Below, piece after piece: positions 34,539 to 44,977 of a DNA stretch of 64,000 nt. Below the pieces are notes generated by a model that was not told the origin of the DNA, ran no database searches, and saw only the letters and a program-made list of their open reading frames with translations. How positions within the stretch are numbered: position 1 is the first letter of the stretch; each line of letters begins with the position of its first letter. A program made the position numbers and the translations under genes. Source of the DNA: Diphasiastrum complanatum (lineage: Eukaryota; Streptophyta; Lycopodiopsida; Lycopodiales; Lycopodiaceae). The stretch lies in assembly GCA_029204225.1 (NCBI GenBank), contig CM055096.1, positions 35,832,611-35,896,610 of the forward strand, written 5' to 3'.

Positions 34539-35124
34539 AGTTCTGAAGATTCTGCTCCTTGGAACCCTCACACACACTAAAAAATGAATTTTTTTTCATT
34601 AGTAACTCTCGCATATATTTTCATAGATGCATTTGGGTCAGATCTAGTGACTGTCCAAGTTTCAAGAGCTATCTCCCAGGGAATCTCCAAAAATCATGAA
34701 AAAAAAAGTTCTTTTTGAGTGTTTTTGGACGAGAGTCTTGAGATTATCTGATTCTTAACTTTTGCAAACTGGTAATCTGTTACATCCATGTTAGATATGA
34801 CTATAGATAACTTTCTAGAAGTTGTGATAGATATTTGGTAGCAGATCTATCAGTTTTGGTGAATTTTGTCCTTATTTTGCCACGGATTCTGAGATCGAAG
34901 TCTCTGATCTGCAAATTGGGAGTTTATTGGTGTCTTGATGCTATCTGGACTTGGATCCCTCTTGGATCTTGTTGGATCTTCTATGATCTTGTCAGATCTG
35001 GCTGAATTTAGCTTGATCTGTCTTGATCTTCCTAGATCTAGTTGTGATGGCCTTGCAGATGAACTTTTCGTAACCTGCACCACCAACTTGGATCTATCTC
35101 ACTGAGGTGGCCAATACCTGTGCA
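34539..35124. other. Unassigned stretch between LTR A2 and gypsy K
   Basis: No coding feature was recognised. Around 34940-35045 there is a cluster of GATCTTG and AGATCT words of irregular spacing. Confidence 0.3.
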
Positions 35125-36183
35125 ACTAGCTGCCATTGATGGGTGTGTCGAAAGGCGTCCCATATAGCTTCTCCAAATTCCCGGCTCCATGATTATGAAT
35201 CTCTTTCATCCGATAAGGACCTTCGCTTGTGAATTTTAATTTCCCCTTGATCGCCTTGGTCTTATACATCAGGACTAGATCTCCGGATCGAAGATCTTTC
35301 TTTTGTAACTTGCAATTGTGCCATGCTTTGCATCTTTCTTTTTCAGCTGCCAGTGCATGCTAGTAAGCATGTTTCACAGAGTTAATACAGATCTTCGTGG
35401 TGTAATTGTAGAGATCTGGATTCATCAAGGTGTTGCGTTGTGGCAATTCTTAATGAAGGGACTAAAAATTCTACTGACATTACAACATCTTGACCATAAA
35501 ACAATTGAAATGGCGTTTGATCAGTGCTTTCCTAAAATGCTGTCCTGAATGCCCACAGAGCAACATGCAACTTGTGTTCCCAATCCAATCTGCTAGCTTC
35601 AATTGTTTTCATATGTACGCTACACATGATCTTATTGGATGACTCCGGTTGCCCATTACCGCGAGGATAATAAGGCGTACTGGTTCTATGGATCACGAAG
35701 AATTCCTCCAACAGGACCTTGATGCTCTCATTGATGAAATGGCTCCCACAATCGCTAACTATCTCCACCGGGCATCCAAAGCGTACAATGATGTTTTCAT
35801 AGAGAAACTTGGCAGTGGTCCTAGCATCAGCTACTCTTACTGCCTTGGCTCCGACCCACTTGGTGAGATAGTCGGTGGCCACGATTATGTATCGAGCTTG
35901 GGTACTTCTTGCTGCAGGGTGTATTGGACCAATGTAATCCAATCCCCACTTTTCAAATGGTGCTTGGGCTAAGACCGAATGCAGAAGGTCATAATTCAAT
36001 CTTGTTGGTCTCCTTGCCCTTTGGCACACATCGCATTTCCTCAAGTATTCCTCCATATCCTTATGAATCATTGGCCACCAACATCCTGATTGCAAGATCT
36101 TGCGAATTGTAATGTCGGATGCAAAATGACCTCCACCCATGTCTTCATGTGAAAGCGAAATGATTTGAGTGGCCTCATGAGGG
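35125..36183 (-). pseudogene. Ty3/gypsy integrase (family K)
   Basis: Reading leftward from 36183: a pre-zinc segment (HEATQIISLSHEDMGGGHFA), zinc-binding residues (CDVCQRARRP), core with all three acidic positions (GLDYIGPI, VEIVSDCGSHFI, NGQPESSNKIM), then after a frameshift at about 35535 PFQLFYGQDVVMSVEFLV, and a C-terminal domain SGDLVLMYKTKAIKGKLKF ending GTPFDTPINGS near 35130. The 202-codon frame 36140-35532 is open. Upstream RT and RNase H are absent because copia B begins at 36189, probably inserted here. Confidence 0.88.
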
Positions 36184-36188
36184 AGAAT

Positions 36189-36346
36189 TGTAGAACAAAT
36201 GATTAGACAGATCTTGATTCTACTAACAAAGTGCGCAGTCTACTTGACAAAGGATGAGAAAGAAACAAACGCAAACTCGAAATATTTCTATTCGTGACCA
36301 ACGCGAAAGATTCATAAAAGATTCTAGAAACAATTTCTTATTGAAG
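36189..36346 (+). repeat. Start of 5' LTR of copia B
   Basis: Begins TGTAGAACAAATGAT and matches the first 150 or so bases of the 3' LTR at 40909. Homology ends after CTTATTGAAG, the proposed left inversion breakpoint. Confidence 0.8.
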
Positions 36347-36364
36347 GTTTTGAGTTCGATTCTA

Positions 36365-38790
36365 ATTCGAGCTCGTCTACTGGCGATTTGAGTCTGTCAT
36401 GCACTCGATCTTGACATCCCTCTAAATCTGGTAACTCTCTTTCATTTTTTGCTTGTTTTTTCTTCTGTCATCATTAATAGCTCATAATAGTCTTTGAGAA
36501 TCTCATAGCCGACTAGATCATTGTCTGCTATGTATTTTGTCTCATCGAATTTACATCTCGAACAACTTTTATCTTCCCAGTTTCAGGTACAGACACGATA
36601 ATATGACGAATGTAACTCAAATCCTACTAGAAAATTTTGTTCTGTTTTTTCATCGAGTTTCTTTCTTAGCTTATCTGGTATGTGCATATACACTACGCAT
36701 CCAAATGTCCAAACATGTGCCAGATTTGGCTTCAACTTCCACCATATCTCATAAGAAGTTTTATCCGATATTCAGATTTCAGAATATGATTTTGAAGATA
36801 ATTTGATGTAGCCACTGCTTCTACCCACAACTGTTTTGGGGCCTTCTCATGAGCCATCATACACCTTGCAGCTTCCATCAGTGTACGATTTCTTCGTTTA
36901 GCTATTCCATTGCGATGAGGTGTGTATGATGCAGTCTTTGTATGCATAATACCTCGATCAAAATTAGAAGCCTTAAATTCATCGGAAATGTACTCACTTC
37001 CACAATCTGTGCAAATTTGTTTCAGCTTATTCCCTGTCTGCTTCTCAGCCCTATTCATATACTCAACGAATTTCTTGAAAGCTTCATATTTAGTACAAAT
37101 AAAGTATACCACAACGAACTTGCTGAAGTCATCAATAAACGTAATGAAGTACTTTGAATCCCCAATGAGAATACTCCGAATGGTCCACAAATATCTGAAT
37201 GCACAATTTCCAGTACCTTAGTTGCTTTATAAACATCCTTACCGAAATGTGTTCTAGTCATCTTGCCTTTAAGACAAGATTCACAAGTAGTTCGAATATC
37301 TGTACTCTTGATATCCACCTTGAATTCTCTGACTTTTGTTGGCTTGGTACAAGGCTTCCATGTTCATGTGACATAGACTTTTGTGCCACAATACATCTGT
37401 TGATTCCTGAGTTTAATTGACTTGTTCAAATGTTCGGGTGATATAGATTTCCTTCTCTGTTGCCTTTAGCAACCAGGTTATCTCGAACAGTTTACAAGAG
37501 TTCTTTGTGAAGGTTACTGACATGACTGTATCGACTATCTTAGCTACAGATAGAAGATCTTTATCAAGAGTAGGGACATAGAGAACTTTCTCCAGTTTCT
37601 TGTCACCCTGATTCATGTCCAGCCATAATACACTAGTTCCATCAACCACGTGTTTAGAACCATCTCCAAGTATAACAAATCTCGAATAGTTCGTCTTCTT
37701 GTACTCAGACAATATTTATTTTGAGGAAACAAAATGTGAGGTGGCTCCCGAATCAAGTACTACCTCTCAAATTGAGTTAGATGAACAACATAGATCAACA
37801 CTAACATAAGCTGCTGAGTTCCTTGTTGTCCTATCTTTTGCTACTTTGGAGCATTCTGGTTTGTCTTTGACATAGTTTAAATCTGAAGGTTCACTTCAAT
37901 TCTGCTCCTTTTTGTTTCTAGAATTCTGATAACAGTCTACTGTTGCATGATCTTGTTTATAACAGTGAATGCATTTGATCTTTGGATTTAACCAACACTT
38001 TTCTTTTGTGTGACCTTATCTTCTGCATCTGTTGTAGATCTTCTTATCACCAGAATTCTTCTATTGTTTTCCAAATTGTTGTTCATTTGTCTTAGACTCA
38101 TTCTTCTTAGATGACTCCCTCTTAAACTTAGACTTCTTAAAAGATTATTTTTCTGAGTAAATAGAGCATTTTCAGAATCACCATTATTGTCATAGCGTTC
38201 ACGAGCTTCTAATTCCTCCTTAACTCCGTCTATTGCCTTTTGAAGTGTCATTGTCGCATCTTTCGCCAATAAGGTTTGAGTTGTGTGGAACGACCTAGGT
38301 AGGGTTCGAAGAAAATAACTAGGCTGCTTTTCCTTAGAGATTGTATTTTCTACACCAAAATTTTGCAAGGAAATAAACAAATCTTTAATCTTTCGCACGA
38401 ATGTGTTCAAGTCTTTGTCGTCCCATTGTAGGTAAGTTAATTGGTCTTCCGAGAACATGATCTGATTACGAGATTGAGTCTCATTCTTGGTTTGCAATTC
38501 TTCCCATAAATCCTTTGTGTTTGAAATTGATGTAAGATCTAGCATTATATTGTCATGCACTGAAGATGCAATAATTGCTATAGCTTTGTCATTTTTTAAA
38601 CTCCATTCTCAAAGTTCTTTGCCAGGAGTAGCTACTGGCTTCTTCTCAATTGGTTCTATCCATTGCCATAGACCTTCGCCTTTCAACAAAAGTGAAGTCT
38701 TTAATTTTCAAATCAAATAGTTTGAACCTTCTGGATCCAAGATCGTAGTGATCTTAGCTTGAATATTGATGATCGATGACATCTTCTAAT
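36365..38790 (-). pseudogene. Copia B gag, protease, integrase and hinge (inverted)
   Basis: Reading leftward: gag (38780-37920) with LDLTSISNTKDLWEELQ, LTYLQWDDKDLNTFVRKIK, YFLRTLPRSFHTTQTLLAK and zinc knuckle CIHCYKQDHATVDC, which keeps all ligands unlike A1 and A2. The protease follows at about 37765 with a DSGAT-type site, then VILGDGSKHVVDGTSVLW, VLYVPTLDKDLLSVAKI, integrase CESCLKGKMTRTHFG, HSDICGPF, CTDCGSEYISDEF, SYTPHRNGIAKRRNRTL (catalytic Glu replaced by Lys), and the tail to a hinge near 36400. Several frameshifts separate these. Gag here is fairly complete; integrase is probably inactive. Confidence 0.85.
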
Positions 38791-38941
38791 TCTAAATAAC
38801 CTCCAGATAGCGACTTGTTGATGGATGTATGAAGAATGCTGAGAGGGGTACAAAGATGCCACTGTATCGACTCTGATTCGTTCTGATATCACTATATGAA
38901 CCTGTATATTCTAACACCATTGTATCAGATTTATTCTGTAT

Positions 38942-38953
38942 GCTCTAATACCA
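38942..38953 (-). promoter_or_regulatory. Primer-binding site of copia B
   Basis: Minus-strand TGGTATTAGAGC, one base from the LTR end, differing from the standard copia PBS at one position. PBS-like repeats follow at 38909-38924, 38881-38896 and 38855-38868. Confidence 0.75.
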
Positions 38954-38954
38954 T

Positions 38955-39648
38955 TGTAGTAAAAATAGTAATTATTCTTCCATAGAGAATACGATGCAAA
39001 TTTGAATAAATCAAACTAATATCAACATCTTCAATCGGGATTGTTTCTGATCTATGTACTAATAGAATAGTATTAGTTATGATTGAATATGTGTGCGAAA
39101 ATTATATGCTAAAGTAAGAGACATCTTTAGAGAATTGAGACAATAATAAACTATTGATCAAAACACAATTTTTTATAGCTTTGAATCTGAATCATCAATA
39201 TACATCTCTTGCTTCTTATCTCGTTGTTGTGTCTCTGATTGAGTGAGTTAGTACAACGAGTAGTGCACATGTATTTATATTGCTACTGGACAAGTCTTTT
39301 GGCCTTTTATTTACAAGTCTTTTGGCCTTTCAATTCTGTAGTAGTAGATCTAACCGTTTACGATGGTTGATATTTAAATAGACGTTTCGTTTCCGACGTT
39401 GAATAATTTTTGTTCGTGAATATTTTGTGACAGTCTATTTCTTCTTATCAACTTCATGTTTTGCGAATTATTCGCGACAATTGTCTCTTCGTGACATTTT
39501 CGGGTTTCGCAAATTGTTCACGACAGATGACAGTTTCTGAGCTTGAAGTAGAATCCAGAACATTTCGCAAATTGTTCGTGACAATTTCGTGACATCTGAG
39601 GTTTGAACATGAATTAAGATTTTTTGTTTATAGAATCTTTCAAAAATA
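38955..39648 (-). repeat. Remainder of 5' LTR of copia B (inverted)
   Basis: On the minus strand it runs from the sequence corresponding to about 41068 of the 3' LTR to the LTR end CTACA beside the PBS. It carries four 17-nt palindromes at 39414, 39461, 39507 and 39565, matching those in the 3' LTR. Confidence 0.8.
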
Positions 39649-39649
39649 T

Positions 39650-40880
39650 TTTCAAGAATCTAAATCTAAAAATCCATATTGTGGATGAGAAGACTGCATT
39701 CTTGCACGTAGAATTGGAAGAAGACTTATTCATGGATAAACCACTTGGTTATGTAAACCAAGAATATCCAGAATATGGATGTCACATGAATAAAAACATT
39801 TATGGTCTGAAACAAGTAGCTAGACAACGGTATAGAAAGAAGGACGAAGCACTACGTTCTTTAGGTTTCAAATCTCTATTCGCTGAATCAAATATCTATA
39901 TCAAGCATGTCCAGAATGAAATAATCATTCTAGCTATTTATGTTGATGACACGCTTATCTTCTCAAGAAGAGATAAGCTAATTTCAGATGTCAAAAGAGA
40001 CATCTCTAAAATATTTGAGATTGCCGATCTAGGAGAAGCTAAAATCTATCTAGGCTTACAGATCCAAAGAGACTTTGAAGGTGGTAAGTTGTATCTTCAC
40101 CAACAAAAGTACACTCAAAAGATCATTGAAGACTTTAACATGTTCGAATGCAAAATTATACATACTCTCATGAGACCTGGAGCAAAGTAGATTGTCCGCA
40201 GACTTTCGAAAAAGAGGAATGAATGGCCAAAACACCCTATCATAGACTGATTAGATCATTGTTATATCTGGCAGACAACACCAGACCTGATGGAGCGTTT
40301 GTAGTATACAGGCTGAGCCAATATAATCAGAACCTAGGATTGTTGCATTGGAAGTTAGCAAAGAGAGTATTACAATATCTCTAGAAAATGAAAGACTATG
40401 GACTATGTTATTCGAAGGAAGCTGGATTTTCCATCGAATCTTACAGTGACGCAAGCTGGGCATCCATGAAGGATGATAGCAAAAGTATTTCAGGAGGTTG
40501 TACTCTAGCATCTGGTGGAGCCATACTCTGGATAAGCAAGAAGCAAACAACAGTAGCTCAATCTTTTTGTGAAGCGGAATATGTAGCAGCAACCAAGATG
40601 GCAAACAAACTAATCTGGATCAAACATATGTTAGAAGGATTTGATAAATTTATTTCTGAATCTTATGTCTTGTTAATGGATAACACCTCAGCAATCTATC
40701 TTACAAAAGATCCTGTATTTCATTCAAAAACGAAGTACATAGATATCAAGTATCATATTATTCGGGACTTAGTCAAGAAGAAGATACAATCTTCATACCC
40801 ACAGAGGATATGACAGCTGATATTTTTACAAATCCACTCAGTAAAGCTTTGTTCGAGAAGCAGCGAAGAAGATTGGGGTT
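39650..40880 (+). pseudogene. Copia B reverse transcriptase and RNase H
   Basis: RT starts internally at LKIHIVDEKTAFLHVELEED and continues with IYGLKQVARQRYRKKDEAL and IYVDDTLIFSRRD, the YVDD box intact, then IADLGEAKIYLGLQIQ and KYTQKIIEDFNM. A stop at about 40188 and a frameshift to 40388 interrupt it. RNase H (40388-40813) retains YSDASWASM, SFCEAEYVAA and LLMDNTSAI acidic residues, then FHSKTKYIDIKYHIIRD. The last frameshift before TADIFTNPLSK lies near 40800. The missing early RT points to loss at the inversion breakpoint. Confidence 0.87.
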
Positions 40881-40908
40881 AATCCAATTGCCCACTTTGA
40901 GAGGGAGT

Positions 40909-41731
40909 TGTAGAACAAATGATCAAACAGATCTTGATTTTACTAATAAAACGCATAGTTTACTTGACAAAGAATGAGAAAGAAATAAACGCGAACTCAA
41001 AACATTTCTATTCATGACCAACTCGAAAGATTCTAAAAACTGTTTCTTATTGAAGCCTGAAAGATTCTCAAAAAGATTTTCGAAAGATTTTAGAAACAAA
41101 AAATCTTGTTTCCTATTCAAATCTCAGATGTCATGAAATTGTCACGAACAATTCGTGAAATGTTCTAGATTCTACTTCAAGCTCAGAACTGTCATCTGTC
41201 GCGAACAATTCGCGAAACACAAAAATGTCACGAAGAGACAATTGTCGCGAATAATTTGTGAAGCACGAAGCTGAGAAGAAAAAAAATAGACTGTCACGAA
41301 ATATTTGCGAACAAAAATTATTCGACGTTGAAAACAAAGCGTCTATTTAAATATCAACCGTCGTAAGCGGTTAGATCTACTATTACAAAATTCAAAGGCC
41401 AAAAGACTTGTCTTGTAGCAATATAAATACATGTGCACTACTCGTTGTACTAACTCACTCAATCAGAGACACAACATCGAGATAAGACAATAAGAGATGT
41501 ATCTTGATGATGCAGATTCAGAATTAGAAAAATTTGTTTTTTGATCAATAGTTTCTTATTGTCTAAATTGTCTAAAGATGTCTCTTACTTTCGCATACAA
41601 TTTTCGTATGCATATTCAATCAGAACTAATGCTGTTCTATTAGTACATAGATAAGAAACAATCCCGATTGAAGACACTGATATTAGTTTGATTTATTCAA
41701 ACTTGCATCGTGTTCTCTATGAAAATCTTCC
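40909..41731 (+). repeat. 3' LTR of copia B
   Basis: It starts TGTAGAACAAATGATC directly after the polypurine tract GAGAGGGAG. Its similarity to the 5' copy ends near 41731, about 25 bases before the expected end, so the tip is lost or diverged. It contains four 17-nt palindromes at 41142, 41199, 41245 and 41294, for example TCGCGAACAATTCGCGA. Confidence 0.82.
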
Positions 41732-41949
41732 AAGCCCTTGTAAAAAATAATTGACTTGGTTCCTCTTAAGGTCGGTTGGTCAGCAACATAGAAAGCCTGG
41801 CCAAATTGTAGTCATTCCAACTTTAGTTGTAAAATTTTTAAATATTATTTTGTTGCAACTATTTTAAATCTTTATTTTATTTTATTTAAGTATCTTTACC
41901 CGTCCATCCATTATTGGCTTGTTTCATTTTTTTTTATTTTTTTTAAAAA
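41732..41949. other. AT-rich stretch after copia B
   Basis: No feature recognised. It was checked for continuation of the gypsy K coding sequence, which would be expected beyond the inserted copia, but none was seen. Confidence 0.3.
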
Positions 41950-42930
41950 TAAAACATTGTTTAGGAGGCCATCCGCTGCGGCGGATGGCTCCCTCCATTT
42001 TTTTTTTTGCTTATTCTGAAAAAAAAATATTTTAGAGAAAGTCATCCACCGTGGCGGATGGCTTTCTCAATTTTTTCTGTTTTTTGTAAGAAAACATCGT
42101 TGGCTGCGGATGGCTTCCTCCATTTTTTTTTTTTGAATCTTGTTTTTTTTTTTCAAAAAATTTAAAAATGAAACTTCTTACCATTTTGTAAAGGGTAAAA
42201 ATTCGTGGATGAATGAAATTCAGAAATTTTTTTGATAGCAAACTTGAGAATCTTGAAAGCAAACGAAAATCTAGTTTATGTTTTTTTCATTCTGCCATTT
42301 TTCAGAATAACTTATGATACACTAATCCAAGCTCTCCCCATTTAATTTTTTTTAAAAGACAAACAAATATTTTTTTTTTAATTTTTTTGTTTTTAATTTT
42401 TTTGAATCCATCCGCCACGGCAGATGGCTTCTTTCATTTTTTTGTATTGAAATTTTTTTTTATTAAGAAAGCCATTCGCCACGCGCGCGAATGGCTTCTT
42501 CCATTTTTTTTTTATAAAAAAATAATAATTGTTTAGTTTGTTTAGGAAGCCATCCTCAAATAGACCTGACAAAAATTTTTGTTTTTAGAAAAATAATATT
42601 TTTTTAACAAAATTTATTTTTAAGAACACTTCTAAAAAAATAAAATTTTTGAAATTTTTTTTTTTAAGAGGGTTCATCCGCCACGGCGAACGGACCCCTC
42701 CCCCCCTCAAAAAATTTCAACAATGTTTTTCCAATTGAATACATGTCAAGGTCCATCTGCCATGGCGGATGGACCCCGACCAGATTTTTTTTTTTCAAAA
42801 AATAATTTTTGTTTTTAAAATAGACTATATTCCTAAAAATATTTCTAAAAAAAATCGAGTTTATAAAAATAAAACATTGAAGTTGTCCATTTCCGAGTCC
42901 ATCAGCCTCAGAGGATGGATTGGACCAATC
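41950..42930. repeat. Series of eight GC-rich hairpins in homopolymer A/T DNA
   Basis: Short inverted repeats built on CCATCCGCC and GGCGGATGG recur at 41968-41989, 42035-42068, 42100-42121 (half), 42408-42427, 42466-42500, 42669-42696, 42750-42773 and 42897-42925. They are separated by runs of T or A. The first has perfect 9-bp arms around TGCG; the fifth has perfect 9-bp arms GCCATTCGC and GCGAATGGC. Pyrimidine runs such as CTCCCTCC or CTTCTTCC often follow. No coding role is likely. Confidence 0.75.
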
Positions 42931-43525
42931 CCCCTCAAAGTTTTTTCTGATGTATTTATATTCCACGTGAACACCGTGTGCATTTCTTACCTTTAAGCTA
43001 ATTTTTTTTTTGTGGCCTTTAAATGGGGACCCATTTAAAAAAAGATTGGTCACAATTGTTGAGAAAAACATTATTTTAAGCTTTTTTATATAGTTTGGAA
43101 AGATTCCATAAAGTCAAAAAAAACTATATAATAAATCTATATACTTCTCATCTATTAAAAAAAAAATCAAAATTAATAATAAATAATAGAAATTTTAAAA
43201 GCAAATAACAAAAAGTCAAAAACCTATAATTTAAATCTAAAAAGTAAAAAATAAATATAACGAATTTAAAAATTAAAAAATGAATACTAAAAGTTAGTAA
43301 AATATAAAAAAATGTATATATACATAGACAAAAAACTCAAGGACTAAGACCGAAAGGCCAAGGGCGATGGGTGAAGGACCAATGGCTAACGACTAAGGGC
43401 CTTAGGGCTAGGACTAAGTTGCATTTGAAAATGTCTTAACTGCTGAATCAAACGGGACATGTTTTTTCACAGAAGTTGGTATGTGTGTTCCTAATTTCGA
43501 AGGTGTTTAAATGGATTGTCCCTTG
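42931..43525. other. AT-rich stretch before LTR C3
   Basis: A-rich DNA with short purine repeats around 43330-43430 (GGACTAAG, AAGGCCAAGG words). No gene recognised. Confidence 0.3.
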
Positions 43526-44254
43526 TGTGAAGAATGGTAAAAAATATCTTCCTATCTTGACTTTGGGGGCTATGCTCACCTTATTTCTTTTGTATATTTT
43601 ATTGTACATAGAGGTATGTGAATTAAGCACATAACCTTCTTAGAATAGGTCGAGTTTGAGTTAGGTAAGTGCATTTATGATGTCATGCAAAAGTTTAGAT
43701 AACATGCATAGTCATTCAAAGTGCATGCATGCAACATGCAATAAGTGCATGCAATATGCAAAGTAGTTTACATGATCTACACATGTCTAGGTAATTTTGA
43801 GAGTTGACATGTAGTACATGAAATATCCATACATGCAGTTTTACATGTGGATCTATGATAGTTGAGTTAACTAAATGAAGTGGACTTTCCATGCAACTCC
43901 ATTGTAAGAATTCGAGCCTCCTTGATGTAGGGAAACTTTGGCTTGTTTTGCCACATTGTGAATATTGAGATCTTGGTGATTTTGGCTCATTTCTCTCTCT
44001 ACTCGAGTTTTTGGTGTTGATTTTCTCTCTCTACCTGAGAGCAACCTATTTTCTCCATAGTGAGCACTTAGAATATTTTCTGATATCCATCTCTCATAGT
44101 AAGGGGTTAGTTTTTTCAGTCTGTTGTATGCCATTGTGCTCTTGCCTTGGATTTTTTAAGTAATTTGTTCATTGATCATTCTTGTGCAATCACAACACCT
44201 CATGAAGGTCCTGTAGGATGTGTGGTGAAGTTCACATGTGCTAAAAACTTCACA
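43526..44254 (+). repeat. 5' LTR of copia C3 (729 bp)
   Basis: Starts TGTGAAG and ends CTTCACA beside the PBS, matching the inverted LTR at 8173-8902. Rich in TGCATG and CATGCA words between 43690 and 43830. Confidence 0.88.
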
Positions 44255-44266
44255 TGGTATCAGAGT
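44255..44266 (+). promoter_or_regulatory. Primer-binding site of copia C3
   Basis: TGGTATCAGAGT immediately follows the LTR, differing from the standard copia PBS only in the last base. Confidence 0.88.
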
Positions 44267-44977
44267 CTTGTGCTTTGAAGAGAGGAGGGTGCATACATCA
44301 GATCTTGAGTGCTTTTGCTTGCAGGAATTTGGATTTTGGGAAAGGATACAAACTCGTTTTTAATCAAGCCATCTGTGGATCATAAGTGAATCAAATCAAG
44401 TCTGATTTACTCCAGTTGAGCCCTGTATGGATAGAGAGCTCACACATGTGAAATCATCCCTCTTTGTTCGAGTGTTACTTCTCAAGGAATGACTCAAATT
44501 TGATGTTTTATAGCTTGTTGGATAGGTATTGAAGAGTAGATTTTGCTGCTCGAGTTTCTAAATCAATTTGATCTATTTTTAGAAGAGTTTTAGGCAATCA
44601 AAGAGATAGGGAGAGCACTCATCTCATGTGATATGCCAAAGTGAGCACACATCAGTTCTTTTCACCAATATTCTCAATTTTCATTATCAATCAAGTAGAA
44701 TTGGATATTGTGAGGTCTAAGACATTTCATTTCACACAAGTATTGTGTTTGAGTTGAAATCAAGATCCTAGAGAGTTTATCAGTTCTTTGAAACTCGTGG
44801 GAGAGATAGACTTCATACTTGCATGTGCTTCATCTTTTGATAGAAGCTAGATCCAAATTCAAGATAGATTGTTGTGAGTCTTCTCTCACAGTCAATTTCT
44901 AGATTTCATAGATTGGATCATCATTATAAGTGTTAGATCCTAGATTGAGATAGCAAGCAACATTTTCAATTCCATCC

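Larger units (their letters stand above)
36189..41731. mobile_element. Ty1/copia retrotransposon B with inverted middle
   Basis: All parts of one element are present but the centre is flipped. In order: first part of an LTR (+, 36189-36346), hinge-integrase-protease-gag (-, 36365-38790), PBS (-), remaining part of an LTR (-, 38955-39648), RT-RNase H (+, 39650-40880), polypurine tract and 3' LTR (+, 40909-41731). The two LTR pieces are complementary parts of one LTR compared with the 3' copy. Some 500 bases of hinge and early RT are absent from both sides. Confidence 0.8.

Noticed and set aside
34940-35045. GATCTTG cluster considered a third copy of the 25-bp minisatellite
   Set aside because: Spacing is irregular and the ACCG part of the core is missing.
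41732-41800. Continuation of gypsy K beyond copia B
   Set aside because: The reverse translation shows no RNase H or pre-integrase motifs, so the far flank of the insertion is not confirmed.
41968-42925. Hairpin series considered as a CRISPR array
   Set aside because: Spacers are homopolymer runs of uneven length, repeats are diverged palindromes and the DNA is eukaryotic.
42664-43071. Minus-strand 135-codon ORF
   Set aside because: It spans homopolymer tracts and hairpins, so its Lys/Phe/Asn richness is compositional.
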